From: Erysipelotrichaceae bacterium | GTDB taxonomy: Bacteria; Bacillota_I; Bacilli_A; Erysipelotrichales; Erysipelotrichaceae | Reading direction: 5' to 3' | Assembly: GCA_017428765.1 (NCBI GenBank) | Contig: JAFRQF010000024.1 | Span: 1-43,302 of the forward strand | Length of the DNA: 43,302 nt | Shown: one piece after another, positions 18,333 through 28,198 of the stretch | How positions within the stretch are numbered: the first letter of the stretch is position 1 | Layout of the letters: each line of letters begins with the position of its first letter | Program-made: the position numbers and the translations under genes | The notes under the pieces: model-generated | What the model was told of the DNA's origin: nothing | Database searches by the model: none | What the model saw: the letters and a program-made list of their open reading frames with translations, nothing else

Positions 18333-21300
18333 TTATTTTACTTCTCTGTAGGTCGAATCGACGATGCTGTAGAGATAACAGTTCACTTTTTTGTCGGAAA
18401 TGCTCTGTATATAAGCTCTGTAGCCGTTAAGCTGTTCATCGTAATGCTCGTCATCAATATTTTTGGTCTTATAGTCGATGATATCGAAACGGTCCTCATA
18501 TTCCATCAGCAAGTCGATGAAGCCGTGCTTTATCTCATCCTCCTGTTCATAGATGAATTCATATTCTTTATAGGCCTTGCCTTTTATCCTGTCTTTCATG
18601 ATCGCACTGTCTAAGAAATTCTCAATGAACCCCACATGTTTCCTGTCGATCTTGGAGAGATCGGGATCCTTGAAATCCAAGGTCTCCAGATAATAGTGGA
18701 GCTTTGTGCCAAGTTCCATCCGATCGATCATATCCGCATCGATCAAAGAAGCCTTCTTGGAGAAGGAAGAACGCTCGATGATCTTCGGGACGATGCGTTC
18801 GTGCCTCTCGATCGTGAGCTTTGAAGCGTTTTTATCGACCAGAGAAGCGATGTCCTTGTTTTTCAGGATGCGGTAATCCTTGGAGAACTGATAATCATTG
18901 AGATCAAGCTGACGGATAAATCCTTTTTCATCCAAATCGGCATAGATCGAATTGAGAAGATCGACGAAGCAGCGATAATCTCCCCTTATCGAGTCATCGA
19001 TGATCTTTCCGCTTTGCGTCTCATCTTTCAAAGGCGCGATCATGATCATCTTCTCTTCTACCCTTGTCAAAGCGACATAAAGAAGACGCATCTTCTCGCC
19101 GATATCCTGCTTCAGATATTCATCCGCAAACAGCTTCTTGCGAAGGGAATCTTTCAAGCCCCTTCCCTTTACAAAGACCGGGGTGATGATGCCTTCCGCC
19201 TTGGAGAACAGGAAACGGTCATTGACATCGGACAGATTGAAGTCCACATCCAGGCCCGGGAAGTAACAGATCTTGTACTGCAGACCCTTGGACTTGTGGA
19301 TATTGATGATCTTCACCGCATTCTGGTCTCCCTGATCGATGCCATAGGTGATGTCTTTGTCTTCCTCATCAAACAGGGAATCGAGATATTCGTTGAAGCT
19401 CAGGACATCATAGCCGCTTTCATTCAAAGAAGAAGCCAGCTGATAGAGATAGTCGATCTTGATGTAGTTTTCTTTTACATCGCCGATGCGATGGATCTTT
19501 TCATAGACGTCAAAGGCATCGATGATCCTATCCAGAGCCATCGAAACAGAGATCTCATCAAGCCTCTCCGCGATCGGCTGCAGCTTTGAAACGATATCGC
19601 TTTCTTTGTAGGAAGACGCTTTTACGATGTCATAGAGGACATCATCCTTCATATCGACCAGAAAACTTCTCGCCAGTGAAACATAGGAAAAGATGAATTC
19701 CGGGTCGATCTCTTGTTCATGCAGCTTCTTTAACAATGTGAAGACCGCTTTGAGGGCGTAGATCAGATCGGAATCCGACATCTTCTCATCCCGTTCGATG
19801 ACACAAGGGATATCGAAATAGGTGAAGATCTGTTTGTACAGATCGAAATTGCTGCCGCGGTCGATGATGATGCAGAAGTCCTTATATTCGCAAGGCCTTA
19901 TTGTATCGCCATCCTTTACTAAGAAGGTCCCGAGTTTCTTTCGGATATCCCGGGCAGTGATGAAGGCTTCCGCTTCATGTCTGCTAAATTCCACAAACGG
20001 ATAGGAAGACTTGTCATATTCATAGGTCAGCACTTCCAGACGGGGATCCTGGCCTTCATAGGTCTCATCGTTTCGGCCGTTGACCATATGGTGGGAATCC
20101 TTATAATCAGCTCCGCCGATCTTGAGATCCATCACCCTGTCGAAGATGACGTTGATGTCTTCGATGATCTCTTTCCTGGAACGGAAATTGTGCGGCAGCT
20201 GGATCAGTTCGTCTTTGCCGTTGATCGAATACTCCGCATACTTGCCCATGAAGAGAGACGGATTGGCATTACGGAAGCGGTAGATGGATTGCTTGACGTC
20301 GCCTACCATATAGACGTTGTTTCTTTCGATCAGCGAGATGAAATCATCCTGCAGATCGTTGGTATCCTGATACTCATCGATCAGGATCTCATCAAAGCCT
20401 TCCGAGATCTCCCTGGCGATCTCGGGATTTTCCTTCACCAAAGAAATGGCCATATGGAAGATATCGGAGAAGGTATACAAACCTTTCTTCCGTTTGAATT
20501 CCAGAAGGCCTTCATCCAATTTCTTACATAAAGACAAAAGACACAGATCGTTTTCCTTTGTGGAAAGCACTTCCTCTTTGATCTGTCCTTCGTCTTTACC
20601 GGCGATCGCTTTGAGCTCCTTGATCGCTTCATTGATCTTCTTTTTGACATCGGATACTTCCGAACCTTTCGGCAGACGCTTCTTCGACATCTCGCAGACC
20701 GCAAGTGCTTCGTTGATCTGTTTCAATGTACGGGCATGTGTCAGCGCATCGATATTCAGAAAGTACTCGGAGACGTTCTCCACGCCATAAGAGAATTCTT
20801 CGATCATCTTTGCGATCGAAGCGATCTTATTCAACAGGAGTTCTTCGAAACGCTTGATATAGCCATCGATCGCCTCATCGGAATAGAAACGTTCCTCAAA
20901 CCGATCGTAATATTCTTTTTTATCGGAGATCGCATCGATTTTCTCCGTGATCTTGAATACCGCATCCCGCACTGCCTGGTCATCTTTGACACAGAAGGTA
21001 TCGATCATCTTCAGGAAGCTTTCATCCTGGTTCGCATACATCTCTTCCATGATGGCATCGAGGACTTTCTCTTTTTCGTTATTCAGGATGTTTACATCGA
21101 TGATCCCGATATCCTTATCGAGATTTAACAGTGAATGGTATTTCTTCACCAGAAACAAGGCATAGGCATCGAAGGTCATGATGAAAGAGGAGTCGATCTT
21201 GCCCGACTGTCTTTTCTTTTCTTCTAAAGTGAAATAGCCCTTGGCGTCTTCCTTGATCTTCTTCAGGATCCTTGACTTCATCTCGGCTGCCGCCTTGTTG

Positions 21301-21473
21301 GTGAATGTCAGCACCAACATGCGGTCGATGTCGATCTTGCGCTTTCCGACATTGGTATAGACCCTTTCCGACAATACGGCGGTCTTGCCGCTGCCGGCAC
21401 CGGCGGAAACAAGGATGTTATGGCCGAAGTGTTCGATCGCTTTTTTCTGCTGCTCAGTCCATCTTTCAGGCAT
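18333..21473 (-). CDS. addA: ATP-dependent helicase/nuclease subunit A
   Basis: The 1046-residue AddA belongs to the double-strand break processing complex that resects ends to a Chi site and loads RecA. The UvrD-type helicase has Walker A (SAGAGSGKTAVL, about residue 20-32), the Walker B region ILIDEYQDTNDLQ, GDVKQSIYRFR, and the late motif LLYVALTRVEEKM. The C-terminal RecB-type nuclease has GFIDLLMEYEDRFDIIDYKTKN with the catalytic Asp and Lys. It is shorter than the B. subtilis protein (about 1230). Its ATG overlaps the addB stop codon by 8 bases, indicating translational coupling. Confidence 0.95.
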   Translation of the reverse strand: MPERWTEQQKKAIEHFGHNILVSAGAGSGKTAVLSERVYTNVGKRKIDIDRMLVLTFTNKAAAEMKSRILKKIKEDAKGYFTLEEKKRQSGKIDSSFIMTFDAYALFLVKKYHSLLNLDKDIGIIDVNILNNEKEKVLDAIMEEMYANQDESFLKMIDTFCVKDDQAVRDAVFKITEKIDAISDKKEYYDRFEERFYSDEAIDGYIKRFEELLLNKIASIAKMIEEFSYGVENVSEYFLNIDALTHARTLKQINEALAVCEMSKKRLPKGSEVSDVKKKINEAIKELKAIAGKDEGQIKEEVLSTKENDLCLLSLCKKLDEGLLEFKRKKGLYTFSDIFHMAISLVKENPEIAREISEGFDEILIDEYQDTNDLQDDFISLIERNNVYMVGDVKQSIYRFRNANPSLFMGKYAEYSINGKDELIQLPHNFRSRKEIIEDINVIFDRVMDLKIGGADYKDSHHMVNGRNDETYEGQDPRLEVLTYEYDKSSYPFVEFSRHEAEAFITARDIRKKLGTFLVKDGDTIRPCEYKDFCIIIDRGSNFDLYKQIFTYFDIPCVIERDEKMSDSDLIYALKAVFTLLKKLHEQEIDPEFIFSYVSLARSFLVDMKDDVLYDIVKASSYKESDIVSKLQPIAERLDEISVSMALDRIIDAFDVYEKIHRIGDVKENYIKIDYLYQLASSLNESGYDVLSFNEYLDSLFDEEDKDITYGIDQGDQNAVKIINIHKSKGLQYKICYFPGLDVDFNLSDVNDRFLFSKAEGIITPVFVKGRGLKDSLRKKLFADEYLKQDIGEKMRLLYVALTRVEEKMIMIAPLKDETQSGKIIDDSIRGDYRCFVDLLNSIYADLDEKGFIRQLDLNDYQFSKDYRILKNKDIASLVDKNASKLTIERHERIVPKIIERSSFSKKASLIDADMIDRMELGTKLHYYLETLDFKDPDLSKIDRKHVGFIENFLDSAIMKDRIKGKAYKEYEFIYEQEDEIKHGFIDLLMEYEDRFDIIDYKTKNIDDEHYDEQLNGYRAYIQSISDKKVNCYLYSIVDSTYREVK

Positions 21474-23835
21474 CCTCTTCCTCCTTTTCCGCTTCTTTCG
21501 TTGTATAACGCTTCACATCGCTGTAGCGCCTGAAACAGATCATCTTGTACGCACAGAACGAACAGGATTCGTTGACCCCGTCGATCTCTTTGGGATCGAT
21601 ATCGAATCTTCCTTCCAGGATCGCCTTTCCTGCCGCATTGATCTTTTCATCGGTCAGATTTATCAGCGCATCGATCTGTTCATCGGAGATGACTTTGGAA
21701 CCGGCATAGAACTTTCCATCCTTGGTCAGCCTCAATCCTTTGATGAGCGAGCTTGAAGAGCCTTCCTCGAGCGAATCATCGAGATAGGAAAGACGTCCCA
21801 TGTCACTGGTCGTATAGCCCTCAAGCTTCATCGATTCTTCCTTGATCTGTTGTGCATCCTTCTTCTCGTCATATTTCAGATCGGAATTGATCAGATGCTG
21901 AAGATAGAAACCGCCATAGGAAGTCTTCTTCCCCTTGAACAGATCCGAATGTTTCAGAAGATACATATACGACGGCAGCTGCAAAGACAGTCCGAATTCC
22001 ATCAGGCTTTCCTTGATCTTTGCGGTATTTCCGGTCTTGTAGTCGATGACGTCGATGATGACTTCATCGTCAAGCTCCTTGTACATCACCTTGTCAATGA
22101 AACCTTTGAAACCGATCTTTCTGTCGTTCCATACGAAAAATTCGTTCTCGCACTTCTGTCTATCCAGATGGGAAACTTCCTTCTGTGCAAGAAGTATCCG
22201 CACATCTTCCCGTAATTCTTCTTTGATCTTCTGAAAGAAATAACGTTCCTTGTCATCTTCAAGATCGATCCCGTTTTCCTTCAGCTTTGTAAGATTGAAA
22301 TCCCATGATGTTTCAAAATCAAAATCTTTGTTTTCAAAAAGATCCTTCAGCACATCGTGACATACCGTACCGAGCTTTGTGAAGAACGTCTCGTCAAAGG
22401 CGTCCACCTTTAACACGTTTCGCAAATAATAGGCAAAGGAGCACTTATAGAAAGTATCCATCGATGAATAGGAAAGGATGACTTTATCGATCCGGTCGAT
22501 CTGATCTTTCCTTAATCCGTCGAAGCGGTTGTCATAGGTCCGATAGTCATCTTCCTGAATGATCTGATATAAGGAAGAGATGTCTTCATTGAAGATGCCG
22601 TAGCGGTAGACCTCATCCAGACGATAGGAAAGTCTTGCCTTATTGATCAGATAGGATGTTGACACAACACTGTCATCATTGAGTACATACTCGTCTTTTT
22701 CAAACAGTGAGGAGATCTCATACTGATGGAACGGTGTCTTCTTACTGTAGGAGATCTTCAGATCTTCGATGCCGGAAAGATAAGAAGAGACGTTTTCTCT
22801 GATCAGGGCATTCTTTTCTTCGGTGATCGAAAGCCCCAGAACTTTCGCCAGCGAATCCGTGATATATCCGGTATCCTTTTTCAGTACCGGGAAAGCGTCA
22901 TTGAAACCGATCAGAAAGACATGATCGTCTTCTTCAAATTCATCATAGAGGTCCGCACACCGCACAAGATCTTTTTTGAGCGCGCTTTGTATCTTAATCC
23001 GTTTCAGATCTTCTTCGATCAGATCCTTCACATCTTTCAGTTCATCCTTCAGATAGGAATTGATCAAAGCGATGAGCTTCTTGGAGATCTCATCCTCATT
23101 TTCCGACAGACTGTCAAAAAGCTCCCGTCTGTCTTTATGGCAGATCTCTTCCAAAAACCGCTTCCCCATGCCGGTCCCGTAGAGAGAATCATCCTCTTTG
23201 ACCTGTATCTCAAAAGGATAGGCTTTGTTATAGCGTTTGAAATATGCCGTATAATCGCCTGTCGCGTTCAATACGAAGATCTTATTGATGTCGACGCCCT
23301 GATGAAAGATCAGATCCTGTATCTGTTCATAGAGATACGTTACTTCTTCTTCGATCCTGGAGAACTCAGAGATCGCAAAGATCTTCTCTTTTCTTTCATA
23401 TTCGATCACTTTGCCGCCGATGGCCTTTTCATCTTCCTTTAAAAGCTTTCCATAGCCGATGACAAGGATCTTTCTGTCTCTGATCGAATCTTCAAACAGC
23501 GGATCATAGATCAGCAGCCCTTCTTCTTCTAGCTTTTTTCTGTATTCTGTAAGCTGATCGAGCTTTTCGATCCCGTAGACCTTATCCGTATCGACATCCC
23601 GCATGGCCTCCAGTATTTCCCGGGCATTGGAAACAGACAGACCATATTCATCCTTCAGATAACGCAGTGCCTTATCATCATGATCGAAGTACTTCTTCTT
23701 ATAAAATTCCTGCAGGGTCATGAACTTCACATCACAAAGAAGCTTTTCCTCAGAAAGCTTTTTCAGGATCGCTTCTTTATACTGTCCGGGACAAAGGATC
23801 AGACTGTGATCGAGTTCTTTGACATTCAATTTCAT
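21466..23835 (-). CDS. addB: ATP-dependent nuclease subunit B
   Basis: AddB partners AddA in end resection. The 789-residue protein is much shorter than the B. subtilis form (about 1166). The C-terminal nuclease is complete: VIDVIDYKTGNT carries the catalytic Asp and Lys, and the iron-sulfur cluster ligands are present as FYKCSFAYYLR upstream and SCSFCAYKMICF near the end. The N-terminus begins around the MTLQEFY motif and shows no Walker A GxGKT, resembling the RexB type of streptococci and lactococci. A TATAAT box lies only 10 bases before the ATG, so the mRNA may be nearly leaderless. Confidence 0.93.
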   Translation of the reverse strand: MKLNVKELDHSLILCPGQYKEAILKKLSEEKLLCDVKFMTLQEFYKKKYFDHDDKALRYLKDEYGLSVSNAREILEAMRDVDTDKVYGIEKLDQLTEYRKKLEEEGLLIYDPLFEDSIRDRKILVIGYGKLLKEDEKAIGGKVIEYERKEKIFAISEFSRIEEEVTYLYEQIQDLIFHQGVDINKIFVLNATGDYTAYFKRYNKAYPFEIQVKEDDSLYGTGMGKRFLEEICHKDRRELFDSLSENEDEISKKLIALINSYLKDELKDVKDLIEEDLKRIKIQSALKKDLVRCADLYDEFEEDDHVFLIGFNDAFPVLKKDTGYITDSLAKVLGLSITEEKNALIRENVSSYLSGIEDLKISYSKKTPFHQYEISSLFEKDEYVLNDDSVVSTSYLINKARLSYRLDEVYRYGIFNEDISSLYQIIQEDDYRTYDNRFDGLRKDQIDRIDKVILSYSSMDTFYKCSFAYYLRNVLKVDAFDETFFTKLGTVCHDVLKDLFENKDFDFETSWDFNLTKLKENGIDLEDDKERYFFQKIKEELREDVRILLAQKEVSHLDRQKCENEFFVWNDRKIGFKGFIDKVMYKELDDEVIIDVIDYKTGNTAKIKESLMEFGLSLQLPSYMYLLKHSDLFKGKKTSYGGFYLQHLINSDLKYDEKKDAQQIKEESMKLEGYTTSDMGRLSYLDDSLEEGSSSSLIKGLRLTKDGKFYAGSKVISDEQIDALINLTDEKINAAGKAILEGRFDIDPKEIDGVNESCSFCAYKMICFRRYSDVKRYTTKEAEKEEEDA

Positions 23836-23844
23836 TCCATCTTA

Positions 23845-23850
23845 ATTATA
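23845..23850 (-). promoter_or_regulatory. -10 box of the addB operon
   Basis: TATAAT on the minus strand ends 9 bases before the addB ATG (23835). Transcription would start about 2-4 bases before the start codon. No convincing -35 box is seen. Confidence 0.5.
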
Positions 23851-23880
23851 GTTGAATTCCTTTCAAAATTTGTGCCACTG

Positions 23881-23903
23881 AAAAAGGATCCCGGAGGATC
23901 CTT
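23881..23903 (-). terminator. Terminator downstream of the C-S lyase gene
   Basis: On the minus strand AAGGATCC/GGATCCTT (8 bp, 4-base loop, 23903-23884) is followed by TTTTTC. It lies 100 bases after the stop codon of the aminotransferase-fold gene. Confidence 0.85.
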
Positions 23904-24003
23904 ACGGCTGAATCTTTTTCCTGACGTCTTCGTCGTAATCGTGTTCGTCGACGGTCGGTGCAGTATCGAGTAAACTTCCGCCGCAGACACGTGAGAGGTT
24001 TCT
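23902..24003 (-). other. Open in-frame tail after the C-S lyase stop codon
   Basis: After the TAA at 24006-24004 the same frame stays open for 33 codons and ends with TAA inside the terminator stem (23904-23902). The translated tail is acidic and gene-like (for example TVDEHDYDEDVRKKIQP). No ATG, GTG or TTG start lies in it. It may be stop-codon read-through, the remnant of a lost gene, or chance. Confidence 0.3.
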
Positions 24004-25194
24004 TTAGGATTCCCCTTCAAACTGTCTGGCGATCCTTTCGAAAGCTTCCAGGCACAAAGCCCTCGGTGAAGACAGGCAGGCTCTGTGGATCTGTTTGCCT
24101 CTCTTGTCATCGAAGAACAGGCCGGAGTTTAAGATGACGCCTGCTTTGGCATAGATCTTATCGACCACTTCCTCATCGCTGAGCCCGTAACCGGAGAAAT
24201 CGACGTTGATCGAATAACCGCCCTGCGGTCTTAAGACCTTGGCTTTCGGTAGTCTTTTATGGATGAAATCGATGCAGGCATCGATGTTTCCATCGGCATA
24301 TTCATTCAAGGCATCGACCCAGGCGTCGCCCTTGTTATAAGCGGAGATGACCGCCTGTATGCCGAACGGCGTCGGCATCGAATACATGTTGCCGCCTCTT
24401 TGTTTGAGCTCCTCATCACAGATGATCACATTGGTCATCGCCAGACCTGCCAGATTGAAGGTCTTATTGACGGCGGTGGCGGCGATCAGGCCTTTGGGAC
24501 CGCAGGCCTTCATCATCGGTTCGAAGTCCTGTCCTTTTCTTAAGATATCGGAATGGACCTCGTCGGAAACGATCAGTACGTTGTTCTTCCGGCAGATGTC
24601 CGCGACCTTGCATAACTCCTCGTGCGTGAAGACTCTGCCGGTCGGATTATGCGGATGGCACATCACGATCATCGTGTTGTTTTCATCCTTGCAGGCCTTT
24701 TCCAAAGCATCGTAATCGATCGTGAAATACTCGTTTCCGTCATTGATCATCTCAACGCAGACATATTTTCTTCCGTTAGGTTCGACATCGGAATGATAGC
24801 CATAGCACGGCGTCAGTACGATGACGCCTTCTCCCGGCTTGGTGTAGCGAAGCACACACTGGGCGACCGCCTCATGGGTACCGGAGAAGATGAAGATATC
24901 ATCCGTATCAAAATGCCAGTCCTGCCTTCTGGCGTACCAGCCTCGGACCGCTTCGTAATAGGACTGCGGGACCTTCGAATAACCGAAGATGCCGTGGTCG
25001 CACAATTTCTTGAGATCTTCAATGATCTCCGGAGCGACCTTGAAATCCATATCGGCCGTTTCCAGACAGATGACATCATCCCGCCATTCTTTGATGCCCA
25101 GATCGTTCAGGATATAGCTTGGAGATTGCCACTTGAAGGAAAAGGAAAAGGGATCGTGGATCCTGTCGATGATCGTATCGAAATCGTATTTCAT
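24004..25194 (-). CDS. MalY/PatB-type pyridoxal phosphate C-S lyase (cystathionine beta-lyase-like)
   Basis: The 396-residue fold-type I PLP enzyme has the MalY/PatB signatures: FKWQSPSYILNDLGIKEWRDD near the start, WYARRQDWHFDTDDI, NPTGRVFTHEEL, and the PLP lysine in NKTFNLAGLAMTNV. The family cleaves the C-S bond of cystathionine and other cysteine S-conjugates to give a thiol, pyruvate and ammonia via 2-aminoacrylate. I chose ATG 25194 because CAAGGAG precedes it and because a TATAAT box (25239-25234) lies inside the longer frame that opens at 25254. It has its own promoter, just downstream of the terminator of the RidA-containing operon. A different aminotransferase-type activity cannot be excluded. 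Confidence 0.88.
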   Translation of the reverse strand: MKYDFDTIIDRIHDPFSFSFKWQSPSYILNDLGIKEWRDDVICLETADMDFKVAPEIIEDLKKLCDHGIFGYSKVPQSYYEAVRGWYARRQDWHFDTDDIFIFSGTHEAVAQCVLRYTKPGEGVIVLTPCYGYHSDVEPNGRKYVCVEMINDGNEYFTIDYDALEKACKDENNTMIVMCHPHNPTGRVFTHEELCKVADICRKNNVLIVSDEVHSDILRKGQDFEPMMKACGPKGLIAATAVNKTFNLAGLAMTNVIICDEELKQRGGNMYSMPTPFGIQAVISAYNKGDAWVDALNEYADGNIDACIDFIHKRLPKAKVLRPQGGYSINVDFSGYGLSDEEVVDKIYAKAGVILNSGLFFDDKRGKQIHRACLSSPRALCLEAFERIARQFEGES

Positions 25195-25233
25195 AGATTG
25201 CACTCCTTGTGATGTGTACGATAAGCTGTCTTC

Positions 25234-25239
25234 ATTATA
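25234..25239 (-). promoter_or_regulatory. -10 box of the C-S lyase gene
   Basis: TATAAT on the minus strand lies 39 bases before ATG 25194, with a good ribosome binding site (AAGGAG) between. The -35 region overlaps the T-run of the preceding terminator and is weak. Confidence 0.5.
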
Positions 25240-25256
25240 ACGCAACAAAGTCATTC

Positions 25257-25279
25257 AAAAACACCTCGACAGAGGTGTT
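25257..25279 (-). terminator. Terminator of the IIA-GH1-RidA operon
   Basis: On the minus strand the perfect 8-bp stem AACACCTC/GAGGTGTT with a 4-base loop (25279-25260) ends in TTTTT, 10 bases after the ridA stop codon. Confidence 0.88.
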
Positions 25280-25288
25280 TCAAGTACT

Positions 25289-25672
25289 TTATCGGTTCTG
25301 CGGCTTGTAGGCGATGACGTCGATCTCGACCAGGATACCACGTAAGGAAGTGCCGATGCAGGTCCTTGCCGGATATGGTTTTGGGAACATCTCGCTGTAG
25401 ACTTCGTTCATCGCACTGAAGTTTGCCAGATCGGAAAGATAAGCGCCTGATCTTACGACATCCGCCAGTGTGGCGCCATGTTCCGCCAGGATGGACTCGA
25501 TATTCTTGATGACCTGTCTGGTCTGTCCCTGTATGTCTTCCGGGATATAGCCGGTCTTGGGATCGACGGGTCTCTGCCCGGCAACGAAGATATAATCACC
25601 GGCAACGATGCCTTGCGAATACGGGCCGGCCGGACTTGGTGCGTTGTTTGTTCTGATTTCTGTCTTATTCAT
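25289..25672 (-). CDS. ridA: RidA/YjgF-family enamine/imine deaminase
   Basis: The 127-residue protein has the usual RidA length and motifs: NAPSPAGPYSQGI at the N-terminus, FVAGQRPVDPKTG, and the active-site Arg in YPARTCIGTSL followed by the VEIDVIAY end with the conserved Glu. RidA hydrolyses reactive enamines and imines such as 2-aminoacrylate made by PLP enzymes. It is the last gene of the PTS IIA operon, 10 bases after the Cys-rich protein gene, and directly precedes the C-S lyase gene, an enzyme type that forms 2-aminoacrylate. Confidence 0.92.
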   Translation of the reverse strand: MNKTEIRTNNAPSPAGPYSQGIVAGDYIFVAGQRPVDPKTGYIPEDIQGQTRQVIKNIESILAEHGATLADVVRSGAYLSDLANFSAMNEVYSEMFPKPYPARTCIGTSLRGILVEIDVIAYKPQNR

Positions 25673-25682
25673 CTTTCTTCTC

Positions 25683-26336
25683 CTATAGATCTCTTGCGAT
25701 CAGATCCAGTATGTGGACTCCATCCGCTCCGCCCAGCTGAACTCCCTTCAGACAGGAGTTGCAATAGACGGTGACACGGTCTGTCGTATACTGGCTGACC
25801 CATTTTTCCATTTCTTTTTTCTGTTCCTCTTCAGGAAGGACAGTGATGTATTCTTCTTCCATCTTCGAGAAATACTTCGGTGCCAGGGTGAGATTGCTCT
25901 GAGAGATCGGCATGTAACGGTAGATGCCATCGAACATCGTCTTTTCATAGTTCTCTTCGATCTCCACCGGTACCATGTTCATCCGCTTCAGACATTCCCG
26001 GATGGCCTTCTGCATTTCCGGCTTATGTTTTGAACGGTAACAGTCCTGGACCGTGATCCTTTCTCCATGGTAGTCAGGCCACTTGAAATCCTTATCTTCC
26101 AGAAGATATTCGTAGATGCTGATCTCTTTTGTCTGCGGAGAACACTCATCGGTGATGATGGCGCAGGATGTACAATTGGTCAGAACGCGGTCGCCTTCCT
26201 TGAAAAGCCCCTGCGAGACGCGGCAGCAGCCGCAGATCACATGGTCTTCCTTGGCCCTCAGATACGCCTGTATCTTCTCGCTTGTTTCCTTATGCCCGGC
26301 CTTGAACTTGCAGCTGGGCAGATAATAGGTCGTCAT
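25683..26336 (-). CDS. Cysteine-rich HdrB-like (CCG-type) Fe-S or redox protein
   Basis: The 217-residue soluble protein has Cys9, then CGCC at 35-38 and NCTSC ending at 58, followed by a second cluster QDCYR and YCNSC. This spacing resembles the CCG domains of heterodisulfide reductase subunit B and related oxidoreductases, which bind an unusual [4Fe-4S] centre and handle disulfides or ketone-type substrates. The second domain lacks the CC pair. It begins 2 bases after the GH1 stop codon, so it is cotranscribed with a PTS-linked glucosidase and RidA. Its reaction is unknown; I infer redox chemistry on the aglycone or on a thiol product. Confidence 0.65.
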   Translation of the reverse strand: MTTYYLPSCKFKAGHKETSEKIQAYLRAKEDHVICGCCRVSQGLFKEGDRVLTNCTSCAIITDECSPQTKEISIYEYLLEDKDFKWPDYHGERITVQDCYRSKHKPEMQKAIRECLKRMNMVPVEIEENYEKTMFDGIYRYMPISQSNLTLAPKYFSKMEEEYITVLPEEEQKKEMEKWVSQYTTDRVTVYCNSCLKGVQLGGADGVHILDLIARDL

Positions 26337-26338
26337 AC

Positions 26339-28118
<1,780 letters not shown>

Positions 28119-28179
28119 TTCGTTTCACCTTCCTTGATTCCATTAAATACCCATACGCTTTTTCTGTCGTTCCGATATT

Positions 28180-28195
28180 TTCACGACCCCGTGAA
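28180..28195. promoter_or_regulatory. Operator of the IIA-GH1 operon (TTCACGACCCCGTGAA)
   Basis: A 16-base inverted repeat (TTCAC, 6 bases, GTGAA) stands 62 bases before the IIA start. A nearly identical site (14 of 16 bases) stands before IIB at 30169-30184. The pair flanks the LicR-type gene, whose product is the likely binder. A -10-like TATTTAAT follows about 30 bases downstream on the minus strand. Confidence 0.7.
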
Positions 28196-28198
28196 GCT

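Noticed and set aside
19014..19589. Long plus-strand frames opposite addA, addB and other minus-strand genes
   Set aside because: They are antisense shadows with low-complexity composition and no ribosome binding sites or family motifs.
23615..23628. ATTTCCCGGGCATT inside addB, 12 of 14 bases of the Noc binding site known from B. subtilis
   Set aside because: A single imperfect site in a coding region is near chance expectation for 43 kb, and weaker matches (for example near 6355 and 19945) also occur; Noc specificity in this organism is unknown.
24004..25254. Longer reading of the C-S lyase with 20 extra N-terminal residues
   Set aside because: The extension contains the TATAAT box and has no ribosome binding site; ATG 25194 has AAGGAG and aligns with the family start.
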